A stretch of DNA of 64,000 nt from assembly GCF_006376685.1 (NCBI RefSeq), contig NZ_VEWL01000006.1, positions 62,001 to 126,000 of the forward strand. The letters run 5' to 3'. The position numbers and the translations under genes were made by a program. This DNA comes from Ochrobactrum teleogrylli. GTDB taxonomy: Bacteria > Pseudomonadota > Alphaproteobacteria > Rhizobiales > Rhizobiaceae. Every line of letters starts with the position of its first letter. Positions within the stretch are counted from its first letter, which is position 1. This document shows positions 19,237 to 28,710 of this stretch, piece by piece. Below the pieces are notes generated by a model. That model was not told the DNA's origin and made no database searches. It saw only the letters and a program-made list of their open reading frames with translations.

Positions 19237-19432
19237 TTGCTGATATGCCGTTGGTGCAGTCTTCCACGGCAACCATGACGCTGAACGCCTTGACGACGGC
19301 ATAAGCCGTGCCGCCAACAGCAAGATGCAGTTCGTCAACAGCTTCATTGGTGATCCGCTCCCACTGGTCGTCCCGAAGTGAGTCGCAATCCATCGCAGAT
19401 CTCCAAAAATCAGCATTGAACCTGATTTGCAC
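19220..19432 (-). pseudogene. Possible IS5-family transposase N-terminal fragment
   Basis: A 70-codon minus-strand frame contains MDCDSLRDDQWERI (about 19393-19352), which resembles the start of many IS5/IS427-group transposases. After it the sequence no longer follows the family. No inverted repeats or DDE residues are seen. This is a relic at best, and resemblance by chance over 14 residues is possible. Confidence 0.35.
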
Positions 19433-19542
19433 GTCCGGGGGAATCCCAAAACATTAAATCGTCACCACAGCCTAGCACAGCCATCTAAGAGAAGGAGAAT
19501 ATCGAGAGTCGGAGCTGAAACTGTTTATAGCAGAGCTTGGAA

Positions 19543-19570
19543 AAACAAAAACGCCCGAAAGGGCGTTTGC
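19543..19570 (-). terminator. Terminator of tRNA-Leu(GAG)
   Basis: The hairpin AACGCCC-GAAA-GGGCGTT is followed on the minus strand by TTTGTTTTT. It lies about 37 bases past the tRNA 3' end. Confidence 0.75.
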
Positions 19571-19606
19571 TTAAAATCTAACGATTTCAACTCTCTATAA
19601 AGAGAA

Positions 19607-19691
19607 TGGTGCGGTCGAGAAGACTCGAACTTCCACGGGTTGCCCCACAGCGACCTCAACGCTGCGCGTCTACCAATTCCGCCACGACCGC
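19607..19691 (-). tRNA. tRNA-Leu (anticodon GAG)
   Basis: This 85-base tRNA has a 5' GCGGTCG acceptor strand pairing with CGACCGC, an encoded CCA, and a long variable arm typical of tRNA-Leu. The anticodon loop TTGAGGT gives GAG, reading CUC/CUU. Its 3' end faces the gcdG accessory block, a usual orientation for an integration hotspot. No duplicated tRNA 3' end was found. Confidence 0.95.
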
Positions 19692-19996
19692 CCGTGGTAG
19701 AAGCCGAATTGCTCCGGCGAGTGGGCATTTAGCAAATCACCTTGGGGTGTACAAGCCCCATCTGCATCATCAGCCAATCTTTTTCGAAAAGAATGTGCAA
19801 AACCGCAGCACGGTCATCTCCTTAAATGCCAGGAAGCCATATTTTGCGGGCTTTTTCAAAGACTTCCCTCGGATGATATTTTTTCAGAAAAACTTCACAG
19901 AGCTACTCGCCCACACGTCAAAAAGGCATGACGCGACCGGAATAGCCGGCAAACTCGCGAATCCTCGCTCCAGAAGATTCGTGAAAAACTGAAAAA
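19692..19996. other. Intergenic region between tRNA-Leu(GAG) and the patatin-like gene
   Basis: I see no supportable gene here. It should contain the tRNA promoter just right of 19691. Confidence 0.5.
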
Positions 19997-20953
19997 TCAG
20001 CCCGCTATGCCCTGAAGACGCCGGATATCCTCCAGACGTTTGATCGTTTCGACATATCCGGCATCGATTGCCTCGGAAGCGCGGTGAAAATCTGCAAGGC
20101 CAATCTGGCCAACCACAGGCATCAGCGAAAGGTCTGGTGGATCGCCCGCCATACGCGCACGGGAAATGCGGTCCTGAATGATGTTGAAGGCGTCCATCAT
20201 CACGCCGGTGATTCCCAGACGCGCTTCCTTTTCACCATGGATCGCGCCGGGCAGACTTTCCTGACGCATCTGCGCGTGTTTGATGACCGCCGCGCGGCCA
20301 TACTGATCGTAATGAAGGTTGACCGCCAGAACGAGCCGCTGCTCATAGGCGCGGCAAACGGAAACCGGCACAGGATTGACGAGCGCACCATCGACCAGCA
20401 CGCGCTCGTCCCAGCGCACGGGTTCAAACACGCCGGGCAGAGCATAGGAAGCCCGCATGGCATCCACAAGCGGCCCCGACGACAGCCATATCTCATGGCC
20501 GGTACGCAGTTCGGTACAGACCGCCACAAAGGGCCGGGTGAGTTCTTCTATCCGCAGGCCATCGAGATGTTCACGAAGGCGTCCATCGAGCTTCATGCCG
20601 CCGAAAAGACCGCTGCCGCGAAAGGTAATGTCGAGGAGATTGAACATGCGGCGTCGGGTCAGGCTGCGGGCGAATTCTTCCAGCTCGTCCAGCTTGCCCG
20701 CCAGATAACAGCCCCCGACAAGCGCGCCGATGGATGTGCCGGCAATCATTTCGATTTTGATATTGGCCTCGTCCAGCGCGCGCAGCACACCGATATGCGA
20801 CCAGCCGCGTGCAGCACCGCCGCCAAGCGCCAGCGCTATCTTGCGCGGCTCACGCTTGATTTCAGGCTTCTCAATGACTTCCTGAGCAGGTGCTTCGACG
20901 TCTACACTGACAGTCCTGCGCCTTACCCCCCAGTTAAGCATCACCACGGACAC
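19997..20953 (-). CDS. Patatin-like phospholipase (RssA/NTE type)
   Basis: This 318-residue serine hydrolase of the patatin family probably has phospholipase or lysophospholipase activity. The oxyanion loop GGGAARG is at residues 44-50, the nucleophile elbow GTSIG has Ser74, and the dyad Asp188 sits in DGA. A 38-residue N-terminal extension, rich in charged residues, precedes the fold. A GTTTCG-N10-CGAAAC inverted repeat lies just upstream (20960-20981) and may be a regulatory site. Confidence 0.88.
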   Translation of the reverse strand: MSVVMLNWGVRRRTVSVDVEAPAQEVIEKPEIKREPRKIALALGGGAARGWSHIGVLRALDEANIKIEMIAGTSIGALVGGCYLAGKLDELEEFARSLTRRRMFNLLDITFRGSGLFGGMKLDGRLREHLDGLRIEELTRPFVAVCTELRTGHEIWLSSGPLVDAMRASYALPGVFEPVRWDERVLVDGALVNPVPVSVCRAYEQRLVLAVNLHYDQYGRAAVIKHAQMRQESLPGAIHGEKEARLGITGVMMDAFNIIQDRISRARMAGDPPDLSLMPVVGQIGLADFHRASEAIDAGYVETIKRLEDIRRLQGIAG

Positions 20954-21056
20954 CTCATCGTTTCGTTCAGACTAGCGAAACTTGGTATCCAAAGAATAAA
21001 TGCTGCAAATTAATGACGCGAGACCTATTCGCGTCATCACATCGAATTGAAAACGA

Positions 21057-21488
21057 TCAATGATCGTGATCGCAAGCGCCGTCGGCTTCCATTTCCAGCG
21101 TCGTTTCACCGTTCTCGGTAACCACCTGCCGGTAGAAGCAGGACCGGCGTCCGGTGTGGCAAGTGGGACCGTCACCAGCGACGCGCACCTTCAGCCACAA
21201 GGCGTCCTGATCGCAATCGGTGTGCAATTCGATGACGCTTTGCAGATTACCGGACGTTTCACCCTTTTTCCAAAGTGTGTTGCGCGAGCGTGACCAGTAA
21301 TGCGCGATGCCCGTTTCCAGCGTCAGGCGCAGCGCTTCCGCATTCATATGAGCCACCATCAAAAGCACGCCGTCCCGTTCATCGGTGACGACAGCCGTGA
21401 TGAGGCCGGAAGCGTCGAAGCGCGGCATGAATACCGCACCTTCTTCTATCGTCTTTTTATCAGAGGGCTGGGCAGGGAAGGTCGTCAT
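21057..21488 (-). CDS. hisI: Phosphoribosyl-AMP cyclohydrolase
   Basis: HisI opens the adenine ring of PR-AMP in histidine synthesis. The frame opens at 21566, but the ATG at 21488 ([11 protein letters not shown]) gives the standard 143 residues. Conserved segments include [34 protein letters not shown] and the metal-binding cysteines in [13 protein letters not shown]. The C-terminus is Asp/His-rich (ACDHDH). It stands alone here, without other his genes. Confidence 0.95.
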   Translation of the reverse strand: MTTFPAQPSDKKTIEEGAVFMPRFDASGLITAVVTDERDGVLLMVAHMNAEALRLTLETGIAHYWSRSRNTLWKKGETSGNLQSVIELHTDCDQDALWLKVRVAGDGPTCHTGRRSCFYRQVVTENGETTLEMEADGACDHDH

Positions 21489-21599
21489 TGTCTCGCCTGA
21501 AACGGATAAGAGGCACGGGCTTTCTACCACGTGCCTCGAAATATTTGAAAAACGTCGGTCATGCATGCCCGAAAAGCCGAAACCTTTCGGGACAGTGCA

Positions 21600-22247
21600 T
21601 TATTTGCTGCGCGAGAGGGTCATGAAGCGCACCTGTTCATCCACCTTGGTCTTCATCTCACCGGTGAAGGTGGTGGTGATGGTGGTCGAACCCTGCTTGC
21701 GGATACCGCGCATGGCCATGCACATATGCTCGGCCTCGATCATCACGGCAACGCCGCGTGGCTTCAGAATGGTCTGAATGCTGTCGGCGATCTGGGCGGT
21801 GATGCTTTCCTGCGTCTGCAGGCGATGCGCGAAAATATCGACCACGCGGGCGATCTTCGACAGGCCGACAACCTTGTGGTCGGGCAGATAGGCGACATGC
21901 GCCTTGCCGATGATCGGAACCATATGGTGTTCGCAATGCGAGAAGAAGGAAATGTCCTTCACCAGCACCATATCGTTATAACCGGCGACTTCTTCGAACA
22001 CGGTGCCAAGCACTTCTTCGGGGCTTTCCGCATAACCGGAAAAAAGCTCCTTATAGGCTTTGGCAACACGCTTTGGCGTTTCCAGAAGGCCTTCGCGGTC
22101 CGGATTATCGCCAGCCCACAGCAAAAGCGTGCGGACTGCCGCTTCCGCGTCGGCCTGCGTTGGCGTGCCGTGCAACGGGGTTACATTTGCCTGCTTCTTC
22201 GAAGGCAGGCCGGATTCGTCATCTTCTTTGAGGATGCGCGCGTCCAT
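21600..22247 (-). CDS. folE: GTP cyclohydrolase I (type IA)
   Basis: FolE converts GTP to dihydroneopterin triphosphate, the first step of folate synthesis. The start at 22247 ([10 protein letters not shown]) has a GGAGAA ribosome-binding site and gives 215 residues. Zinc ligands are visible in HCEHH and near [11 protein letters not shown], and the [12 protein letters not shown] segment is typical. A stem-loop lies in the leader close to the ribosome-binding site. Confidence 0.96.
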   Translation of the reverse strand: MDARILKEDDESGLPSKKQANVTPLHGTPTQADAEAAVRTLLLWAGDNPDREGLLETPKRVAKAYKELFSGYAESPEEVLGTVFEEVAGYNDMVLVKDISFFSHCEHHMVPIIGKAHVAYLPDHKVVGLSKIARVVDIFAHRLQTQESITAQIADSIQTILKPRGVAVMIEAEHMCMAMRGIRKQGSTTITTTFTGEMKTKVDEQVRFMTLSRSK

Positions 22248-22262
22248 CAGTATTCTCCAGTA

Positions 22263-22282
22263 GTCTCCTTCGGGGAGGAGAC
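22263..22282 (-). promoter_or_regulatory. Stem-loop in folE leader, possible THF-II riboswitch element
   Basis: Inverted repeat GTCTCC/GGAGAC lies about 15 bases before the folE start, close to the GGAGAA ribosome-binding site. Alphaproteobacterial folE genes are known to carry class II tetrahydrofolate riboswitches in this position. I could not confirm the consensus by eye, so the riboswitch identity is tentative. Confidence 0.35.
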
Positions 22283-22758
22283 GAGTTAAACGGACAATAC
22301 AACGATACGCTTTGCGAGCGGGCGATGTATTGATCCGGCGGTTAGGCCCACCGGACAGGTTTTCATGCCGCCACCACGGCGTTGTGCTAAAACATGATAC
22401 CTGAAAGCACAAAGGCTTTTTTATACGTTATCATGCTCTAAAACACACTATCAGAACGTTCAACAATAGTTTTAAGTCCAACGTCCTGACACCATCCAAA
22501 GTGCAGGCATTACTTGCCTAATATATAGGGAGTAAATTGCAACTTCAAACTGCCGTCGAAAAACATTTTTTTGTTTTTTCTCAGGCTGGTGTCACCATTG
22601 TGAAATTCGTATCATTTCGGCGCAATGAAAAGCGGCAGGGGCAGGATTCGAAATCAGCTGAATCTGGCGCTATCTACGGATTTGAAGTTCCTGACTGCTG
22701 GCACCATGTAAGAACATGAGGCTGCATAGCCAGCATACCGGGCGGAAGGCTCACGCAT
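22283..22758. other. Intergenic region between divergent folE and Fe-S scaffold gene
   Basis: This is about 475 bases without a convincing gene. It must hold the promoters of both divergent genes. A 60-codon plus-strand frame at 22537-22719 has no recognisable features and no good ribosome-binding site. Confidence 0.5.
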
Positions 22759-23199
22759 ATGATCGACGACATTTACAACAAGCGCATTCTGGAATTTGCG
22801 GGCAATATGGAACGTATCGGTCGGTTGGCCGAGCCTGATGCCGTCGCAACGATGCATTCCAAACTGTGCGGTTCGACGGTCACCGTCTATCTCAAGATGG
22901 CCAATGGTGTCGTCACCGATTTTGCGCATGAGGTGAAGGCGTGTGCACTGGGGCAGGCGTCCTCGTCGGTCATGGCGCGCAATATCATTGGCGCGACCGC
23001 CGACGAACTGAAAGCCGTCCGCGGTGCAATGTATGCCATGCTCAAGGAAAACGCCCCGGCTCCGGAAGGACGATTCGAAGACCTCAAATATTTCGAGCCG
23101 GTGCGCGAATACAGGGCCCGCCATGCATCGACGCTTCTGACCTTCGATGCTGTTGTCGATTGCATTCGCCAGATCGAAGACAAAGCCAAGGCCGCCTGA
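22759..23199 (+). CDS. NifU/IscU N-terminal-like iron-sulfur scaffold protein
   Basis: This is a 146-residue protein of the NifU-N/IscU fold. The three cysteines expected of the cluster site appear in SKLCGS, VKACALGQAS and VVDCIRQ, which suggests that a Fe-S cluster can be assembled or carried. A GGCGGAAGG stretch lies upstream of the ATG. yidD starts 4 bases after its stop, so the two are translationally linked. Confidence 0.85.
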   Translation: MIDDIYNKRILEFAGNMERIGRLAEPDAVATMHSKLCGSTVTVYLKMANGVVTDFAHEVKACALGQASSSVMARNIIGATADELKAVRGAMYAMLKENAPAPEGRFEDLKYFEPVREYRARHASTLLTFDAVVDCIRQIEDKAKAA

Positions 23200-23203
23200 C
23201 GCC

Positions 23204-23575
23204 ATGTGTTCCTGTGGTAAAGACCACACGGCTGATACGCCGCCTCAGGCAAAGCGATACAGCCGCAACTTCACCGATGGCTGGCGCAAAACGCCGGGGA
23301 GGGTGTTCGGCACGGCATTCGTTCGACTCTATCAGCTGACGCTGTCGTCGCTGATCGGCAACTCCTGCCGCCATATGCCGACCTGTTCCGAATATGCCTA
23401 TGAGGCAATCGCCCGCCACGGCCTGTGGAGCGGCGGTTGGATGGGGCTTTTTCGCGTCATGCGCTGTGGCCCGTTCGGCACCCATGGTTTCGATCCGGTG
23501 CCGCGCGAACTGGCGGGCGACCTCAAATGGTATTTGCCCTGGCGCTACTGGCGCTGTTCGGCTCCTCACGACTAA
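23204..23575 (+). CDS. yidD: Membrane protein insertion efficiency factor YidD
   Basis: YidD is a small membrane-associated protein that assists YidC-dependent insertion. The ATG at 23204 (MCSCGKDHTADTPP) gives 123 residues. The family core is clear: LTLSSLIGNSCRHMPTCSEY with its paired Cys, then AIARHGLWSGGWMGLFR and RCGPFGTHGFDPVP. The N-terminal CSC motif is unusual. Its coupling to the Fe-S scaffold gene is conserved in related genomes as far as I recall. Confidence 0.93.
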   Translation: MCSCGKDHTADTPPQAKRYSRNFTDGWRKTPGRVFGTAFVRLYQLTLSSLIGNSCRHMPTCSEYAYEAIARHGLWSGGWMGLFRVMRCGPFGTHGFDPVPRELAGDLKWYLPWRYWRCSAPHD

Positions 23576-23719
23576 ATACCCATGTTTTTACGCGATGCTT
23601 AGAATTCATTAACGATATCAATGTTTCTTAGGGAATAAGAATTGAGGCATCGTTATGGTCTTTTTCAGGCCGCAATTTGCCTGCACATCCAGCTAGCAAT
23701 TCCATATCCGCGAGCCATC

Positions 23720-24919
23720 ATGCTAACATTGCCGTCCCGTTTCGCACGTTTCGTTGCTTCCGTAGCGTTTGGAGCCACCGTTCTGTGTGCCTCCACAGCA
23801 TTGGCGAAGCCGTCGTGGGTCGTGTTCGACGCTGATAGCAACCGAATACTCGGTCAGGACGACGCGAATCTCCAGCGCGCACCGGCCTCGCTCGCCAAGA
23901 TGATGACGCTCTACATCACATTCGAAGCGCTGAAGACGGGTCGTCTCCATTGGGATGACGAGATGCCCGTCTCCAAAAATGCCGCTGCGAAAGTCCGCAT
24001 GAAGCTCTGGCTCAAGCCGGAGCAAACCATTTCCGTGCGCGACACCGTCAATGCAATGATCATCATCTCGGCCAATGATGCTGCCACTGTGATGGGCGAA
24101 TATATCGGCGGGTCCGAAGCGGCCTTCGGGCGTTTGATGACACAGCGCGCACGCCAGATCGGCATGAAGAGCACTTTCTTCGTCAATCCGTCAGGACTGA
24201 CCGCCAATATGACGCAGCTCACCACAGCACGCGACATGGCGGTGCTTGGCATGGCGCTGCGCCGTGATTTCCCGGAACAATATGCGCTGTTTTCCCAGCG
24301 CTCCTTCACCTATCGCGGCCGGGTTTATAACGGCCACAACAATCTGATGTACCGTTATGGCGGCGTCGATGGAATCAAGACGGGCTATACGAATGTATCC
24401 GGCTACAATCTTGTTTCGTCTGCGATCATTGATGGCAAGCATCTTGTCGGCGTTGTTCTGGGCGCCGGGTCGGCAGGCGAGCGGGACGGCCAGATGGCCA
24501 AGCTTCTGACCCGCTATGGCAATGCCAGCGGCGAGGGCACGGCTGTGGCTATGGCAAAGCCGGTCGCTTTTGCGCCAGCGCAAAAAGCAGCTCCGAAAAG
24601 AGATTCGGTTGCGGACTTGATCGACGATTCCCAGATCGAACAGGGTGACGGCGGTTATCTCGTCGCATCGGCAGGCGCGGCGTGGCGCATTCAGCTTGCC
24701 GCAACACCCACGCGTGCCGGAGCCAACGAACTTCAGGAAAAGTTCCGTCCCGCGGTGGATCAGGTCGCTCATGGGCTGAAGGGCGAGATTTCGCCGGACG
24801 GCAAGCGCCGCAAGGTCTATCGCGTCTGGTTTGGCGGCTTCAAGGATTCCGCTTCCGCCGAAAAGGCCTGCGCCAAGTTGAAAAAGCAGAATATCGACTG
24901 CTTGCCTATCAAGGGCTGA
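23720..24919 (+). CDS. D-alanyl-D-alanine carboxypeptidase with C-terminal SPOR domain
   Basis: This is a penicillin-binding protein of the S11 family that trims pentapeptides in peptidoglycan. The ATG at 23720 gives 399 residues with a signal peptide (about 1-29). Active-site motifs are Ser57-x-x-Lys60 (SLAK), Ser117-Ala-Asn119 and KTG at 220-222. Residues about 320-399 form a SPOR domain (WRIQLAATPTRAGANEL onward) that binds denuded septal glycan, so it probably acts at the division site or pole. Confidence 0.92.
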   Translation: MLTLPSRFARFVASVAFGATVLCASTALAKPSWVVFDADSNRILGQDDANLQRAPASLAKMMTLYITFEALKTGRLHWDDEMPVSKNAAAKVRMKLWLKPEQTISVRDTVNAMIIISANDAATVMGEYIGGSEAAFGRLMTQRARQIGMKSTFFVNPSGLTANMTQLTTARDMAVLGMALRRDFPEQYALFSQRSFTYRGRVYNGHNNLMYRYGGVDGIKTGYTNVSGYNLVSSAIIDGKHLVGVVLGAGSAGERDGQMAKLLTRYGNASGEGTAVAMAKPVAFAPAQKAAPKRDSVADLIDDSQIEQGDGGYLVASAGAAWRIQLAATPTRAGANELQEKFRPAVDQVAHGLKGEISPDGKRRKVYRVWFGGFKDSASAEKACAKLKKQNIDCLPIKG

Positions 24920-24945
24920 CATCCCATTTACAAATTGGCTTATAA

Positions 24946-24971
24946 ATCCCGACAAATAGCCCTGTCGGGAT
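24946..24971. repeat. Inverted repeat in the thrS leader
   Basis: ATCCCGACA and TGTCGGGAT pair as a 9-bp stem with an 8-base loop, 107 bases before thrS and 27 bases after the carboxypeptidase stop. No T-tract follows, so it is either a weak terminator or a leader structure. Confidence 0.5.
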
Positions 24972-25078
24972 GCCGTGCTTTACTGGCCGGACAAAAAATA
25001 TTAGAAGCCTCACGATACAAGCACGCATGATCATGAACCACCCGCAATCGTTGGCGGGACTGGATAAGGACGAATAGA

Positions 25079-27058
25079 ATGTCGAATACCGTTTCCATGC
25101 AATTCCCCGATGGTTCCGTACGGGACTATGATGCGTCGACCACCGGCGCTGCACTCGCGGAATCAATCTCCAAATCTCTCGCAAAAAAGGCGGTGGCCTA
25201 TGCCGTCGACGGCACCGTGCGCGATCTTTCCGATCCGCTTGGCGCTTCCGGCAAGATCGAGATTCTGACCCGCGAAGATCCGCGCGCGCTCGAACTGATC
25301 CGCCACGACACGGCACACGTTCTGGCGGAAGCCGTTCAGGAGCTTTTCCCCGGCACTCAGGTTACGATTGGCCCCGTCATCGAAAACGGCTTCTATTACG
25401 ACTTTGCGCGCAATGAACCGTTTACCCCGGACGACCTTCCGGTGATTGAAAAGAAGATGCGCGAGATCATTCAGCGCAACAAGCCGTTCACCAAGGAAAT
25501 CTGGTCGCGCGACAAGGCCAGGCAGGTTTTTGCCGACAAGGGCGAAGCCTATAAGGTCGAACTCGTCGATGCGATTCCGGAAGGTCAGGACCTCAAAATC
25601 TATTACCAGGGCGACTGGTTCGATCTTTGCCGTGGTCCGCATATGGCTTCCACCGGCCAGATCGGCAATTCCTTCAAGCTGATGAAGGTTGCCGGTGCTT
25701 ACTGGCGCGGTGATTCCAATAATCCGATGCTCACCCGCATCTACGGCACCGCTTTCGCAAACGACAACGACCTTCAGGCCTACCTGCATATGCTTGAAGA
25801 GGCCGAAAAGCGCGATCACCGTCGTCTTGGCCGCGAAATGGATCTGTTCCATTTTCAGGAAGAAGGTCCGGGCGTTGTGTTCTGGCATGCCAAGGGCTGG
25901 AAAATGTTCCAGAATCTGGTGAGCTATATGCGCCGTCGCCTCGACAGCCACGGCTATCAGGAGGTCAACGCGCCGCAGGTGCTGGACAAGTCGCTCTGGG
26001 AAACCTCCGGTCACTGGGGCTGGTATCGCGACAACATGTTCAAGGTGACGGTTGCCGGTGACGATACCGACGACGACCGCGTCTTTGCATTGAAGCCGAT
26101 GAACTGCCCAGGTCACGTGCAGATTTTCAAGCACGGCCTGAAATCCTATCGCGATCTGCCGATCAAGCTTGCCGAGTTCGGCAACGTCCATCGTTACGAG
26201 CCGTCCGGCGCTCTGCACGGCCTGATGCGCGTGCGCGGCTTCACGCAGGACGACGCGCACATCTTCTGCACCGAAGAGCAGATGGCGGCGGAATGCCTGC
26301 GCATCAACGATCTCATTTTGTCGGTTTATAAGGATTTCGGCTTCGAAGGGATCACCATCAAGCTCTCGACCCGACCTGAAAAGCGCGTCGGTTCCGACGA
26401 GCTGTGGGATCGCGCTGAGAGCGTGATGATGAAGGTTCTGGAAGAAATCGAACAGCAGTCAGACGACATCAAGACCGGCATTCTGCCGGGCGAGGGTGCC
26501 TTCTACGGACCGAAGTTCGAGTATACGCTGAAAGACGCCATTGGCCGTGAATGGCAGTGCGGCACCACGCAGGTCGATTTCAACCTGCCGGAACGTTTTG
26601 GCGCGTTCTACATCGACAAGGAATCCGACAAGCGCCAGCCGGTCATGATCCATCGCGCCATCTGCGGTTCGATGGAGCGCTTCCTCGGTATTCTGATCGA
26701 GAACTTCTCCGGTCACATGCCGCTCTGGTTCGCGCCGGTTCAGGTCGTGGTGACGACGATCACTTCGGATGCGGATGATTATGCGGTCGAAACAGCCGCC
26801 AAGCTGAAGGCTGCCGGTTTGCAGGTCGTCACCGATCTGCGCAACGAGAAGATCAACTACAAGGTTCGCGAACATTCGCTCCAGAAGGTTCCGGTCATTC
26901 TCGTTTGCGGCAAGCGTGAAGCGGAAGAACAGACAGTCAATATGCGCCGCCTCGGCTCTCGTGATCAGGAATCGATGACGCTTGATGAGGCTATTGCCCG
27001 TCTTACCGAAGAGGCCACCCCGCCGGATTTGATCCGCCTCAAGAATGGCGGCAGATAA
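25079..27058 (+). CDS. thrS: Threonine-tRNA ligase
   Basis: This class II synthetase charges tRNA-Thr. The 659 residues contain an N-terminal TGS domain (1-60), an editing domain with [17 protein letters not shown], and the catalytic core with [12 protein letters not shown] holding zinc ligands. The C-terminal anticodon-binding domain follows. An AAGGACGAA ribosome-binding site precedes the ATG. A terminator follows. Confidence 0.98.
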   Translation: MSNTVSMQFPDGSVRDYDASTTGAALAESISKSLAKKAVAYAVDGTVRDLSDPLGASGKIEILTREDPRALELIRHDTAHVLAEAVQELFPGTQVTIGPVIENGFYYDFARNEPFTPDDLPVIEKKMREIIQRNKPFTKEIWSRDKARQVFADKGEAYKVELVDAIPEGQDLKIYYQGDWFDLCRGPHMASTGQIGNSFKLMKVAGAYWRGDSNNPMLTRIYGTAFANDNDLQAYLHMLEEAEKRDHRRLGREMDLFHFQEEGPGVVFWHAKGWKMFQNLVSYMRRRLDSHGYQEVNAPQVLDKSLWETSGHWGWYRDNMFKVTVAGDDTDDDRVFALKPMNCPGHVQIFKHGLKSYRDLPIKLAEFGNVHRYEPSGALHGLMRVRGFTQDDAHIFCTEEQMAAECLRINDLILSVYKDFGFEGITIKLSTRPEKRVGSDELWDRAESVMMKVLEEIEQQSDDIKTGILPGEGAFYGPKFEYTLKDAIGREWQCGTTQVDFNLPERFGAFYIDKESDKRQPVMIHRAICGSMERFLGILIENFSGHMPLWFAPVQVVVTTITSDADDYAVETAAKLKAAGLQVVTDLRNEKINYKVREHSLQKVPVILVCGKREAEEQTVNMRRLGSRDQESMTLDEAIARLTEEATPPDLIRLKNGGR

Positions 27059-27079
27059 CAAACGCCTCGCTCCAAACAA

Positions 27080-27112
27080 AAAGACCGCGCCTTGGCGCGG
27101 TCTTTTCTATTT
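27080..27112 (+). terminator. Terminator after thrS
   Basis: Stem AAAAGACCGCGCC/GGCGCGGTCTTTT with a minimal loop and TTTTCTATTTT. It is A-rich on the left, so it can also stop the convergent small gene. Confidence 0.85.
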
Positions 27113-27328
27113 TCACGATTCTATACAAAACGGCCACCACGGTATGAATCTGCATTCCTTTGCGGGAATCAGCCGTTTAGCTGGAACTGGGAGGCATCCG
27201 GTCCCAAATTCCGTACATTGAACCGAAGCCATGCCCTGGTTCGCACTATTTACACTCAATTCCGCAGCTCCTGCATAGACTTGTGAAGCAACAAGAACGC
27301 TAAATGTCAAAACAATAAGCTTTTTCAT
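27113..27328 (-). CDS. Small secreted cysteine-containing protein
   Basis: The minus-strand ATG at 27328 follows an AAGG site and encodes 71 residues. A signal peptide (MKKLIVLTFSVLVASQVYA) should be cleaved to leave about 52 residues with three cysteines and a Trp-Trp pair (RFIPWWPFC). No family is recognised. The gene is AT-rich compared with its neighbours and lies between thrS and an exported protein gene. Confidence 0.55.
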   Translation of the reverse strand: MKKLIVLTFSVLVASQVYAGAAELSVNSANQGMASVQCTEFGTGCLPVPAKRLIPAKECRFIPWWPFCIES

Positions 27329-27497
27329 TCGAATACCTTGAAGAAATATTAAAGGGACGAATGTAAGTTTATTTGAAAAATAAAAATTCAAAATGCCAAT
27401 ATCGCGCTATGGATAATTGTCTAATTAAAAATTGTCATTGTTTGTATTGACGCTCATCTCTTCCGAAAAAAAAATACATGTCTTTTCGGGGTTATCT

Positions 27498-28514
27498 CTA
27501 ATCAAGAGAGTCGTCAGATGCCTCAGATTCCTTGTTGGCAATGACTTCGACTTCCTCATTTTTTCCGGACGTAACCTTGAAATCCCGTTGATAGATGCGG
27601 TCTTTGTTCTTTGCGACGGCGACATAATCGCCTTCGATCAGAACCAGCGAGGAATAGGCGCCCACACTTTCGCGCACCACATCGCCCGAGGCGTTGAGAA
27701 CGGACCACGACGTGTCGGCCAGCGCTTCACCGCCCCGTTCGCGCACGAGCTTGAGGGTCATTTCCGCAGCACGATGCTCGACCGTGGCTTCGGTGAGTTT
27801 GCCTGCTTCGACACGAATATCGGCACGGATGATCGCATTGGCCGAACCATAATTGGAAACGACGTGGTAGGTGCCGCTATTGAGCCTGATGATCGCATTG
27901 GGCTTCACATCGGGAACGATCAAGGAACGATCACTATTGTCTTCGTCCGCATAGATCGAGAACCGCAGCAGATCATTGTTAATCTTGCTTTTGTCGGGCA
28001 GAACCGCACTCAGCTTCATCCCGCCCGCATCGAGCATCATGAGTTCCTGTCGGGCGTTGCCACCAAGCGTAATGCGCTTGGTTGCGCCAGCGCGCCCATA
28101 GGCCACGTGAACGAGGTAACTTCCCTCCGGCAGATTGAAGACAGCGCTTCCGCCCTGTGCACTGGCGATCAGCGGCAATTGTCCGTCTGGCCCGACATTG
28201 GGAGAGAAAACGCGCCAGACCAAACCCGTTGGTATGTCGCTGCCATCATCCACGAGGCGTGCCTTGAGATCCAGTTCACTGGTTTTCATCAAGGGATTGT
28301 TTTCCGGGCTCGTCGGTGACGCATAGGGGCTGAGCGTTGGCAGATCGAGCGGCGGTTCAGGCAGGTTCAATCCACTGCTTGCCTCGGCAGCAGGATCGAG
28401 ACCCTGCGCCCATGCGGGTACACCCGGAATCGCGGATAGCAGTGCGACAGCAACCCATTTGCCGCGAAAGTATCGGGATATTTGAACGCAAGGCAGAAGT
28501 TTGAAAACCGACAT
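27498..28514 (-). CDS. Exported protein with repeated beta-sandwich-like segments
   Basis: This 338-residue protein has a long N-region and a signal peptide ending AWAQ (about residue 37). A Pro-rich linker (residues 45-70) follows. Three successive segments then share the pattern G-x-Y-x-V and a following charged strand (EGSYLVHVAYG, SGTYHVVSNYG, EGDYVAVAKNK). Each resembles the carboxypeptidase-regulatory/PEGA-type beta-sandwich. The C-terminus is acidic. Its role is unknown; a periplasmic binding or scaffold role is possible. Confidence 0.75.
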   Translation of the reverse strand: MSVFKLLPCVQISRYFRGKWVAVALLSAIPGVPAWAQGLDPAAEASSGLNLPEPPLDLPTLSPYASPTSPENNPLMKTSELDLKARLVDDGSDIPTGLVWRVFSPNVGPDGQLPLIASAQGGSAVFNLPEGSYLVHVAYGRAGATKRITLGGNARQELMMLDAGGMKLSAVLPDKSKINNDLLRFSIYADEDNSDRSLIVPDVKPNAIIRLNSGTYHVVSNYGSANAIIRADIRVEAGKLTEATVEHRAAEMTLKLVRERGGEALADTSWSVLNASGDVVRESVGAYSSLVLIEGDYVAVAKNKDRIYQRDFKVTSGKNEEVEVIANKESEASDDSLD

Positions 28515-28710
28515 AGCTTTTTTGATCCCATGCCGGTGTCGAATTCAAGGCCAAATCGTTTCTGCCACCGGCATTTTTTTAACCATGGCTGTGCTGCGGT
28601 TTGCCAGAGTTTTGACTTTACACCGCCCCTGTGACGGGCGAGAAGAGGCGGCCCTCTCTAAACCGGAGTGGCAGTTCAGGTTTTAGCAAGTTCCAGTCGT
28701 GAGGTTTCCC

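Noticed and set aside
19606-19992. 128-codon plus-strand frame across tRNA-Leu(GAG)
   Set aside because: It reads through the tRNA gene antisense and has no features of a real protein.
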